In this document: positions 7,971 to 14,547 of the stretch, one piece after another
Position numbering within the stretch: position 1 is the stretch's first letter
Layout: the number at the start of each line of letters is the position of its first letter
Assembly (NCBI GenBank): GCA_016868575.1
Contig: VGGL01000023.1
Coordinates: 1 to 32,366 of the forward strand
DNA length: 32,366 nt
Direction: 5' to 3'
From: Bacteroidota bacterium
Lineage (GTDB): Bacteria > Bacteroidota > Bacteroidia > Bacteroidales > FEN-979
Position numbers and translations under genes: made by a program
Notes under the pieces: generated by a model
The model's database searches: none
Told to the model about the DNA's origin: nothing
The model's input: the letters and a program-made list of their open reading frames with translations, nothing else

Positions 7971-7978
7971 CAAAGGTA
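7971..7978 (-). promoter_or_regulatory. -7 box for the C1 peptidase
   Basis: The minus strand reads TACCTTTG, an exact TAnnTTTG match. Transcription from here would run through the inverted repeat 7853-7949 before reaching the peptidase ATG at 7826. It is the best promoter candidate in the 494-base gap 7827-8320. Confidence 0.5.
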
Positions 7979-7983
7979 GCAGG

Positions 7984-8199
7984 AAGACCGATTACAGGAA
8001 GGAAAATTTTGACGAAAGTTGCGTTTTCTCCGGTGTGTTGGGTGATAATGATAGGTTGATTCATCTCTTTAAAAAATACTATTTCTGAAGTAATACCAAT
8101 ATGTCCAATGAACAGTTTTAGAAATACGGGGATTTTTGATGACCCAAGTCTAATGGAATAAGATATATCATCTTCGTTCTTTCCTAAGAGTTCAAACAT
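7984..8199 (-). other. Doubtful small reading frame in the gap between peptidase and nuclease
   Basis: An open frame starts at ATG 8199 (MFELLGKNEDDISYSIRLG) and stays open to 7852. Its last third runs through the peptidase promoter and the inverted repeat, so the C-terminal part cannot be a conserved protein. The first 70 or so codons have no family I recognise. It may be a decayed gene or a chance frame; I do not call it a CDS. Confidence 0.25.
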
Positions 8200-8250
8200 A
8201 CTATGTACCTGTTTTACGTAAATATATACATCACTTATAAAAAGGTTGTT

Positions 8251-8297
8251 TTTGACGTATTGTCAAAGGTTATAAATAATACAGGTTCAAGTATTAT
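8251..8297. promoter_or_regulatory. Two adjacent dyads downstream of the nuclease gene
   Basis: TTTGAC-5-GTCAAA (8251-8267) is a perfect 6-bp inverted repeat resembling an operator. ATAATAC-8-GTATTAT (8276-8297) is a perfect 7-bp inverted repeat 24 bases past the nuclease stop and could be a weak terminator. Function is inferred only from symmetry and position. Confidence 0.35.
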
Positions 8298-8320
8298 GAT
8301 TTTACACGAATATTTATGTC

Positions 8321-9523
8321 TTAAAGGCATATATATCTTCTCTCCAAATACTCCAACCACCTTATGAATTCCTCATTTGGTAAGTATTTTCGACATATTT
8401 TAAAAAATCGTTCATAGGTCACGCCCTGAACCCTATCCCGATATTCAGGTTTCAACAACTCCTGATATCCCGAGATAACTTCGGTGAAGTGGATATTCCC
8501 TTCAGGGTAAAAGGTTAAGGAATGGAAATGACTATACTTTGGTTTATCTTCAATCAGGATACTCTCTCCCAATAATTGGTTCCTCCATACCTGACGGTAG
8601 TCATCTTGTTTTAGAAGAGAGAGAATACCTTTTTGAAAAACCCCGGATTTGCAAGATCGTCGGTAATAAAGGGAAGTCTCATCTTCTACATCCCTCTTTT
8701 CCTTTGATCCATTCTTTAATTCATAGGATCGTTCTGTGTATTTGACTTCAATCCCTAGTATTCCTTCTGAACCATCAACATGTCGGTATTCAATATAAGT
8801 ATCAAAGGAGGTTCTATCATCCAAATATTTAGACGGAGGAATTTCCGGATATTCAATTTTTAAAAGAGTGATCTGTTCGATAATACCACCAAGGATCTCA
8901 TTGAACACCTGTTTCCCAAATTCCTTATCCCGGTCCAACGGTATAAAAAAATTGAACGGGATATGTTCACTCCGAAGTAAATTACAATACAATGGTTTCC
9001 GAAAACCCGGATACCGGTTTTTAACTGAAGAAAAAATATAGAATCCCGAATAAAAATTCATACCCTTTTTACCATCTTCATCCAGAAGAACATTGATATA
9101 CCTATCAAACCAGACTTTTAAAACCTCGGAACGGAATCGGGATTGATGATTCCTACAATTTCTTTTGAAATCATAATCGGAAAGGTACTGGTTCTTGGAC
9201 AAGACACGAACCCAGTCCTCGATCTTGGTTTTTTCATATTTTGAAAGGGTTTTTAGATCAATCTTTTGAAGAGATTCAAGAATAGTCGGTTTAATATCCA
9301 TATGTACTAATACAGGCTGAAGTCTGTACCATTTTGGATCTAGTGTGAAGCTTGACCAATATGATTCAAATGATGGTATTATTTTTTCCCCACCGTCCCA
9401 ATCATCCAAATCGAACTTCATAAAAGAAAATTTCTTGATAAACATGGTGGTTCCGTCAACCGAGATGCGGAATATTTTTTCTTCACCACCTTCAATTCCA
9501 AAATGTAATACCAGTTCTTCCAT
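8321..9523 (-). CDS. PD-(D/E)xK nuclease, PGN_0703-type putative restriction endonuclease
   Basis: A 400-residue protein. Residues 1-90 form a separate N-terminal domain (FGIEGGEEKIFRI, then SFESYWSSF and WYRLQPVLVH) that I recognise only as a small domain from uncharacterised proteins. From about residue 110 it follows the PGN_0703 family: NHQSRFRSEVLKV at 125-137, Asp231 before EYRHVDG, then GIEVKYTE with Glu249 and Lys251 as the D...ExK catalytic core, and QVWRNQLLGE (Gln301, Arg304, Gln306). It is predicted to be a metal-dependent DNA nuclease. It starts 3 bases after the AlbA_2 gene ends, so the two are co-translated. Base composition is visibly more AT-rich than flanking housekeeping genes. 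No methyltransferase is adjacent. Confidence 0.78.
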   Translation of the reverse strand: MEELVLHFGIEGGEEKIFRISVDGTTMFIKKFSFMKFDLDDWDGGEKIIPSFESYWSSFTLDPKWYRLQPVLVHMDIKPTILESLQKIDLKTLSKYEKTKIEDWVRVLSKNQYLSDYDFKRNCRNHQSRFRSEVLKVWFDRYINVLLDEDGKKGMNFYSGFYIFSSVKNRYPGFRKPLYCNLLRSEHIPFNFFIPLDRDKEFGKQVFNEILGGIIEQITLLKIEYPEIPPSKYLDDRTSFDTYIEYRHVDGSEGILGIEVKYTERSYELKNGSKEKRDVEDETSLYYRRSCKSGVFQKGILSLLKQDDYRQVWRNQLLGESILIEDKPKYSHFHSLTFYPEGNIHFTEVISGYQELLKPEYRDRVQGVTYERFFKICRKYLPNEEFIRWLEYLERRYICL

Positions 9524-9526
9524 CTG

Positions 9527-10459
9527 CTAAAATGTCCTTTTAAGTTCCGATTCGATTGAAATTCCAGTGGATAATGTAAGGAACAATGGTGAACAGAAAA
9601 AATATTTTCTATTCTTGTTTAACTCTCCTATCAACCAGGATAGTTTTATTTTATCCATTTTTAGCAATGATGAAAACATATCGACACGTTTATTCCAAAT
9701 ATTCCCTGTAGGAATTATAATATTTTCATGTTTAAATTTGACTTCAAAGGTTATTTCTTCATCAGAAGAAGAATCTTCAAATAATTTAAACTTAACTTTC
9801 ATGTGATTTATTCCGACAGGTCGACCTCCTGTGTTCTCCAGTGTCAGGTAAATTATACACCTATATGAAGTTTCATTATGTTCAACAAAATGAATGGATT
9901 CAACATTATAACTTGATAAAATCCTGTACTCTGGTATCACATTCTTGTTATCCCATAACATCAAATCCAAGTCATAACGGGTAGAAAAATCAGTTCGGGA
10001 GTTTTTTCTGACCAGTGAAATATTCTGGTATGAATTCTTTTCTTTTCCATTGGGATGATATGTCTTATAATTCCTGATGATATGGGGCTTATCCATTGAA
10101 GGGGGAATATGTATGATACTTAAAGAATGACCCTGATACCGCATATCAAAAGTATTAATCTCAAAAAGACGATCAACCCGTTTGTTTATAAGGTTCACAA
10201 TATCAGATGGATCGACCGGTAAAGTACTATCCTTGAATTCCTTTGTTTTTTCATCATACCCAATGACAATAATCCCGTCCGGACCGAAAGTATTGACCAT
10301 TGAAGTCGTGTCCTTGACAAATTCTTGGATGTCTCTTTCTTTTTTAAGATCATACCACTCCCGTTTGAAATCGAACTTGGAATTTTCGACCGTAAGTCCG
10401 CTGCTTGATTGTTCGATATAAGATGAAACTATCCTTTCAATATCTTCCTTTGTCGTCAT
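9527..10459 (-). CDS. AlbA_2 (Schlafen-type) domain protein with C-terminal beta domain
   Basis: 310 residues. The N-terminal half (about 20-165) fits AlbA_2/Schlafen: Glu25 and FDFKREW at 29-35 replace the usual 'EFKES', MVNTFGPDGIIVIGYDE at 54-70 is the 'ANT-GG-ILIGV' strand-turn, and VRKNSRTDFST at 150-160 matches the terminal motif. Schlafen-group domains occur in tRNA-cleaving nucleases and in transcription regulators. Residues 175-310 look like a beta-sandwich (YLTLENTGGRPVGINHMKVKF) that I cannot name. There is no HTH or ATPase C-terminus as in many relatives. The ATG lies 23 bases inside the end of the transglycosylase gene and the stop is 3 bases before the nuclease gene, so it is embedded in one transcription unit. 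Confidence 0.72.
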   Translation of the reverse strand: MTTKEDIERIVSSYIEQSSSGLTVENSKFDFKREWYDLKKERDIQEFVKDTTSMVNTFGPDGIIVIGYDEKTKEFKDSTLPVDPSDIVNLINKRVDRLFEINTFDMRYQGHSLSIIHIPPSMDKPHIIRNYKTYHPNGKEKNSYQNISLVRKNSRTDFSTRYDLDLMLWDNKNVIPEYRILSSYNVESIHFVEHNETSYRCIIYLTLENTGGRPVGINHMKVKFKLFEDSSSDEEITFEVKFKHENIIIPTGNIWNKRVDMFSSLLKMDKIKLSWLIGELNKNRKYFFCSPLFLTLSTGISIESELKRTF

Positions 10460-12533
10460 AATCTATGTGATTGATCTCTTTTCGAAATTGTTTTAACTCT
10501 CCCTTTGGCACGATCAAAACTTCTGAGGTATCAAAATCTATTGTATCCCGTCTTATCAGTAAATCCTTGGCATAACCAGTCAGAGATACATCAGGTACAA
10601 GAAGATCGCGTTCTTCCTGGGATATCAATTCCTTTTTCAGCATTTTGTCAGCAACCAGTCGGTAATAGCCGGCCATGTCAGGTTTCAGGCGACCGTTTTC
10701 GAAAGAGCGCATGAACCATTTGGGCCGTGGGACGATACTGGCGAGGAAGATGGCTTCTGACAGGGTGAGTTGCGATACATCTTTATTGAAGTAGAACATG
10801 GAGGCCTCCTGCGCGCCGTAGACCATCGGTCCCCATTCGATGATGTTGAGGTAAACCTCGTACATCCTTTCTTTCGACGACAGTCTGTTGGTTTCCATCA
10901 GCCAGACGATCAGGATCTCCTCGAGTTTCCGGGCGATGGTCTTGTTCCGGTTCAGAAAGACATTTTTCACCAGTTGCATGGAGATGGTGCTGCCCCCACG
11001 GGCAAAGCGTTTGGCTTTGATGTTGGCTGTGACGGATCCCTCAATGGATTCCATGCTGAATCCATTGTGATTGAAAAAGCCCCCATCTTCGGAGGTCATC
11101 ACGGCAGATCTCAGGTATGGAGATATTTGATCTAATCTCCTGAAGTTTGGATTTTGCGGGCCAACCAGGAACGACCGGACAGGCGCCCCGTACTCATAAG
11201 CGGTATAGGTGAATGTGTCGTTGATCATGGTGAAGTTGGTCCTGCCGAAATGGATGATCCTGAAATTCTTCTTTTTCAGCACTGATTCAACATGCACAGA
11301 ATCAGGATGGTCGATATCCACAAAACATTTCAGGTGATAGCTGAGGGTTCCGGTGGTCTTGATCCCGCGCAGGTTCACAAACAAGCCGGGAGGAAGGGAT
11401 TCGAAGAGTTCATCGGAAAGGAAAGGTTTCTTGTTCAGGATGAGCGTGACCTGTCTGCGTGGTTTCGGCTGGTACCTAAGGTATGGATATAGCTTCAGCC
11501 TGTTAAACTGTACCGCGGTCAGGCTGTCCATTTCAAAATAATTCTCTCCGGCATGAAGCACATACTGCACAACGAGGTTATCGAAGGCCACTTCTTCCTT
11601 TGATATCCTTGGGTGGTTGATCTGAAACCCGTGTATGGCTGCCCCGCCTTTTAAGGTAAAGACATCATTGGAATATGCATTTCCATACAGACTGAATGTG
11701 ATCGAGTCAAAAGCCAGGTCACCGCCCCACTTGTATTTCAGGTAAGGGATGACGACCTTCTCCTCCCCTATTCCATGCCACCGGAAGATGGCGATCCGGT
11801 TACCGGCATCCAGCCTGCCTTCGAACACCCAGGAGATCGTATCCTTGTCCTCCACCGCGATCACATCCGATTTGAAACGATGGTCGGTGATGGAAAAATC
11901 ATCGATATGGAGCAATACCGGGTGGTTATTCTCGGTATATCTGCAGTTGAAATTGATGATCCGTATCGAGGCCGGGACCTTGTCGAAGATGACATTAAAC
12001 AACCGGTTGACACGCTCGTTGTAGGGAGAGGTGGATGTGATGACGGTATCCCTCTTTTGCTCTTTCTTCTTCGGGATCAGGAACCCGTAGTTATTCAGGC
12101 TATCGTTGCGGACCACATTGATGAGGGTGTTTTCGAGCAGGAAATCCTTCAGGTTGATCCTTGCCAGCAGGAGGCTGAAGAAACCCAGTTTGGCTCTGAT
12201 CCTGCAGGTTTTAAAGAGGGTATCACCGTCGATCGGGCGCAGGGAGAGGGAATCAACTTCAAAAGTGCTGAAGCCGCTCAGGTGTATCCGACCGATCTTC
12301 AGTTCCGCCTGGTGCGCCTCATTGAAACTCCGGATCTTGCTCCTTGCCAGGCCATTGATGATGGGGTTCCGGAACAGGAAGAGGAGGAGAATGATCAGGA
12401 TGAAAGAGGCTCCTGCAATCAATATCACCCGGAGGATGATCCGTTTATGGTGGATGATGAAACCGGTGATCACCAATAACAGCCAGGTGATATTATCGAA
12501 GTCAAAAATGGATTTTAGTTTTTCTTTGATCAT
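10437..12533 (-). CDS. Peptidoglycan glycosyltransferase (GT51) with AsmA-like N-terminal region
   Basis: Polymerises lipid II into glycan strands at the outer face of the inner membrane. Of 698 residues, about 15-55 hold one or two membrane helices, 60-480 resemble AsmA/DUF748-type periplasmic repeats (LDAGNRIAIFRWHG and similar strands), and 482-625 are the GT51 domain: catalytic Glu482 in EDGGFFNHNGF, RGGSTISMQLVKN from 512, RKLEE at about 535 and YLNIIEWG at 561-568. No transpeptidase domain follows, so it is monofunctional, like MtgA. Its last 23 bases overlap the AlbA_2 gene. Upstream it follows the radical SAM gene by 10 bases. Confidence 0.88.
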   Translation of the reverse strand: MIKEKLKSIFDFDNITWLLLVITGFIIHHKRIILRVILIAGASFILIILLLFLFRNPIINGLARSKIRSFNEAHQAELKIGRIHLSGFSTFEVDSLSLRPIDGDTLFKTCRIRAKLGFFSLLLARINLKDFLLENTLINVVRNDSLNNYGFLIPKKKEQKRDTVITSTSPYNERVNRLFNVIFDKVPASIRIINFNCRYTENNHPVLLHIDDFSITDHRFKSDVIAVEDKDTISWVFEGRLDAGNRIAIFRWHGIGEEKVVIPYLKYKWGGDLAFDSITFSLYGNAYSNDVFTLKGGAAIHGFQINHPRISKEEVAFDNLVVQYVLHAGENYFEMDSLTAVQFNRLKLYPYLRYQPKPRRQVTLILNKKPFLSDELFESLPPGLFVNLRGIKTTGTLSYHLKCFVDIDHPDSVHVESVLKKKNFRIIHFGRTNFTMINDTFTYTAYEYGAPVRSFLVGPQNPNFRRLDQISPYLRSAVMTSEDGGFFNHNGFSMESIEGSVTANIKAKRFARGGSTISMQLVKNVFLNRNKTIARKLEEILIVWLMETNRLSSKERMYEVYLNIIEWGPMVYGAQEASMFYFNKDVSQLTLSEAIFLASIVPRPKWFMRSFENGRLKPDMAGYYRLVADKMLKKELISQEERDLLVPDVSLTGYAKDLLIRRDTIDFDTSEVLIVPKGELKQFRKEINHIDYDDKGRY

Positions 12534-12543
12534 CTTCGTTATT

Positions 12544-13566
12544 TTAAGGACCTCTCCCCTTACTCCCCCTCTCCTTAAAGGAGAGGGGGTTGGGGGGTGA
12601 GGTCATTGAAGAATTGGGTTGGGGGGTGAGGTCATTGCTGATATGGGGTTGGGGGGTGAGGTCATTGAACGGATGTTCTTTCCTGAAATCCGGCCGGTAG
12701 TGTCCCTGGCTTTCCAGTTCCTGGATCCAGCCGTTATTCATTCCAAGCTCATCCATATATCTTACTACTTCTTCATATTCGCTTCTTTTCAATGTTCTTC
12801 CAAGTACCGGGTGACCGGTCACACAAGATGTCGGGTAATACTGCGACATCAGGGAGATGTGAAGTTTCGGGGAAACTTCCTCTGCGATCCACTTCAGTGC
12901 CGTTTTACTGTTTTCGACATGTCCCGGAAGAACCAGATGCCGGATCAGGATCCCGGAAATTGCTTCATCATTTTCATTAAGATGCAAAGCAGAGCCTTTC
13001 TGGCGGTACATCTCCTTCAGCGCCATCAGCGCGATTTCAGGATAGTCTTCCGCGTTGGAGTATTCCCTTGCAAGCATGGGATCTGAGTATTTAAAATCCG
13101 GAAGATATACATCAATGATCCCCTCTAAAGTACGTAACGTGTCGACGCTGTCGTATCCGTTGGAGTTATAAACCGTGATGGGCTTATATCCAAGGTTGTT
13201 CAATTCCTGAATAATGCTTTTTATCTGAGGTACAACGTGAGAAGCAGAGACGAAGCCAACGGCATGACAGCCTTTATCAAGGTAGTAAGTAATCTGGGAG
13301 ATCAATTCGTCTGCGTCCATGTCATTCTCAGATCGATCTCTGTTCCGGCTTATCTGGTAATTCTGGCAATAGATGCATTGGAGATTGCAGTTGGTGAAGA
13401 AAATGTTGCAGATACCGTGTCTGCCGCTGATCACCGGCTCCTCACCGTGGTGATCGCAGATGGAAGATATCAGGTAACCGGCAGAAGTCTTGCAATACCC
13501 GAGTTCTCCTTCGAGGCGGTTGACGCCGCATTGGCGAGGGCAGAAGGTGCAGTTGGATGAATTCAT
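12544..13566 (-). CDS. PflA-like radical SAM protein with repeat-encoded C-terminal tail
   Basis: A radical SAM protein related to the putative pyruvate formate-lyase activating enzymes of COG1313; the true substrate is unknown. Cys6, Cys9, Cys13 and Cys25 suggest an extra N-terminal metal site (CTFCPRQCG). Cys60, Cys64 and Cys67 (CNLQCIYC) bind the radical SAM cluster. YLPDFKYSDPMLA and LVLPGHVENSK are typical of the family. The last 40 residues (301-340) are encoded by the repeat block 12548-12667 (units like NDLTPQP, then a segment resembling NPLSFKERG), so the natural C-terminus has been replaced or extended by a dispersed repeat. It heads a minus-strand unit with the transglycosylase. 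Confidence 0.86.
   Translation of the reverse strand: MNSSNCTFCPRQCGVNRLEGELGYCKTSAGYLISSICDHHGEEPVISGRHGICNIFFTNCNLQCIYCQNYQISRNRDRSENDMDADELISQITYYLDKGCHAVGFVSASHVVPQIKSIIQELNNLGYKPITVYNSNGYDSVDTLRTLEGIIDVYLPDFKYSDPMLAREYSNAEDYPEIALMALKEMYRQKGSALHLNENDEAISGILIRHLVLPGHVENSKTALKWIAEEVSPKLHISLMSQYYPTSCVTGHPVLGRTLKRSEYEEVVRYMDELGMNNGWIQELESQGHYRPDFRKEHPFNDLTPQPHISNDLTPQPNSSMTSPPNPLSFKERGSKGRGP
12548..12667. repeat. Palindrome plus three ~30-bp tandem units inside the radical SAM C-terminus
   Basis: CCCCCTCTCCTT (12565-12576) and its exact complement (12578-12589) form a 12-bp perfect palindrome around a single base. It is followed by three copies of a unit containing GGTTGGGGGGTGAGGTCATTG (ends at 12608, 12637 and 12667), so the period is 29-30 bp. 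The whole is in frame with the radical SAM gene. The 'CTCTCCTTTAAAGGAGAG' type palindrome is one I recognise as a dispersed repeat of Bacteroidetes spacers. Confidence 0.85.
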
Positions 13567-13587
13567 AATTACGAATTACTAATTACA
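13567..13587. repeat. Three degenerate heptamers AATTACN
   Basis: AATTACG, AATTACT and AATTACA in tandem, immediately upstream of the radical SAM start codon. The core matches the other AATTA heptamer arrays of the window. Confidence 0.7.
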
Positions 13588-13607
13588 AATGACGTGGGCA
13601 TAATTTG

Positions 13608-13615
13608 TACTTTTG
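13608..13615 (+). promoter_or_regulatory. -7 box for the HAD phosphatase
   Basis: TACTTTTG, an exact TAnnTTTG match. The leader to ATG 13729 would be about 108 bases and would contain the inverted repeat 13629-13705. Confidence 0.45.
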
Positions 13616-13628
13616 AGTCGGTTTTTTT

Positions 13629-13705
13629 TGCCACTAAAACACAAAAACACTAAAGAACACCAAGATTATCAGCACTTTATATTGTGTCTTGGTGATTTGG
13701 TGGCA
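13629..13705. repeat. Inverted repeat between the radical SAM and HAD genes
   Basis: Arms 13629-13650 and 13684-13705 pair at 18 of 22 positions (TGCCACTAAAACAC type). An internal CACCAAGA (13658-13665) also pairs perfectly with 13687-13694, so two mutually exclusive stems are possible. It would lie in the leader of transcripts from either flanking promoter. Confidence 0.7.
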
Positions 13706-13720
13706 GCATATCATCCTAAA

Positions 13721-13728
13721 CAAAAGTA
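13721..13728 (-). promoter_or_regulatory. -7 box for the radical SAM gene
   Basis: The minus strand reads TACTTTTG, an exact TAnnTTTG match, directly abutting the HAD gene start on the other strand. The predicted leader to ATG 13566 is about 150 bases and overlaps the leader of the opposing HAD transcript. Confidence 0.45.
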
Positions 13729-14376
13729 ATGATAAATCACAATCAGATAAAACACATCATCTGGGATTACAACGGCACCTTGCTCAATGATGCTTGGCTG
13801 AGTGTGGAGATCATCAACTCGATGCTTTCGGCACGGGGCAAACCTACCCTCACCCTGGATCAATACCGCGAAGTATTTGATTTTCCGGTAAAAGACTATT
13901 ACCAAAAAGTCGGGTTTGATTTCGAGGAAGAGCCTTTTGAAGTCACCGGGCTGGAGTTCATCATCCTGTATAATGAGCGGAAGCATGAATGCCACTTGCA
14001 TGCGGGTGCGATGGATGTATTACAATCCATTCACCAGAAAGGCTTCGGGCAATCGATCCTGTCGGCGCGCCAGGAGGACGAATTGCAGGACGAACTTGAT
14101 TACCATGGGATATCACAATATTTTAACCATATATCAGGTTTGGAAGACAATTATGCCGATGGCAAGTTGGAACACGGGAAACGGCTTGTGGAGGCGCTTA
14201 ACATACCCAAAGACCAAATACTCTTCATCGGTGATACCGTTCATGATGCCGAAGTGGCTGAGGCCATCGGGATACCCTGTATCCTGATCCCCAACGGGCA
14301 CCATGCGGTTGAAAAACTATCGACATGCGAATGCCGGATGATGAGTGGTCTAAAGGGCATTCTTGACATTCTATAG
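13729..14376 (+). CDS. HAD-superfamily phosphatase (phosphoglycolate phosphatase-like)
   Basis: A 215-residue HAD hydrolase. Motif I is IIWDYNGTLLND with nucleophile Asp13, but the usual general acid/base Asp two residues later is Asn15. Motif II is ILSAR, motif III includes the Lys of the KLEHGKRLVEAL region, and motif IV is FIGDTVHDAEVA. The cap is a small alpha-helical (C1) type (about 20-95). The family resembles phosphoglycolate phosphatase but the substrate is not assignable. The gene is single and divergent from the radical SAM gene. Confidence 0.87.
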   Translation: MINHNQIKHIIWDYNGTLLNDAWLSVEIINSMLSARGKPTLTLDQYREVFDFPVKDYYQKVGFDFEEEPFEVTGLEFIILYNERKHECHLHAGAMDVLQSIHQKGFGQSILSARQEDELQDELDYHGISQYFNHISGLEDNYADGKLEHGKRLVEALNIPKDQILFIGDTVHDAEVAEAIGIPCILIPNGHHAVEKLSTCECRMMSGLKGILDIL

Positions 14377-14388
14377 ATTATTCAGAAC

Positions 14389-14468
14389 ACTGATGACACG
14401 GGTGCCTTTGGCATCACAGATTACCACAGTTACATCCGTGATGATCTGTCTCAATCCGTGTCATCGGT
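14389..14468. repeat. Inverted repeat in the convergent gap after the HAD gene
   Basis: ACTGATGACACGG (14389-14401) pairs with CCGTGTCATCGGT (14456-14468) at 12 of 13 positions, with an inner stretch rich in ACAGAT/ATCTGT. It lies between two convergent genes and may serve as a bidirectional terminator, though no T-run follows. The remaining gap to 14547 shows nothing else. Confidence 0.6.
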
Positions 14469-14547
14469 TTTCAGTACCCTCTGAGCTGAATTTCAATTCG
14501 TCTCTTGGCAAAAAGGTTTCAGTTTCCGGGATAAATCATTTCGTCCT

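Noticed and set aside
7852-8199. A 115-residue minus-strand protein
   Set aside because: The last third is the inverted repeat and the peptidase promoter read as codons, and the rest matches no family I know; kept only as a doubtful frame.
8321-9523. A restriction-modification system
   Set aside because: No DNA methyltransferase motifs (such as a DPPY or PCQ motif) occur in the neighbouring genes.
11775-12479. A 234-residue plus-strand frame
   Set aside because: It is antisense to the transglycosylase gene, very rich in acidic residues as expected of an antisense shadow, and has no initiation signal.
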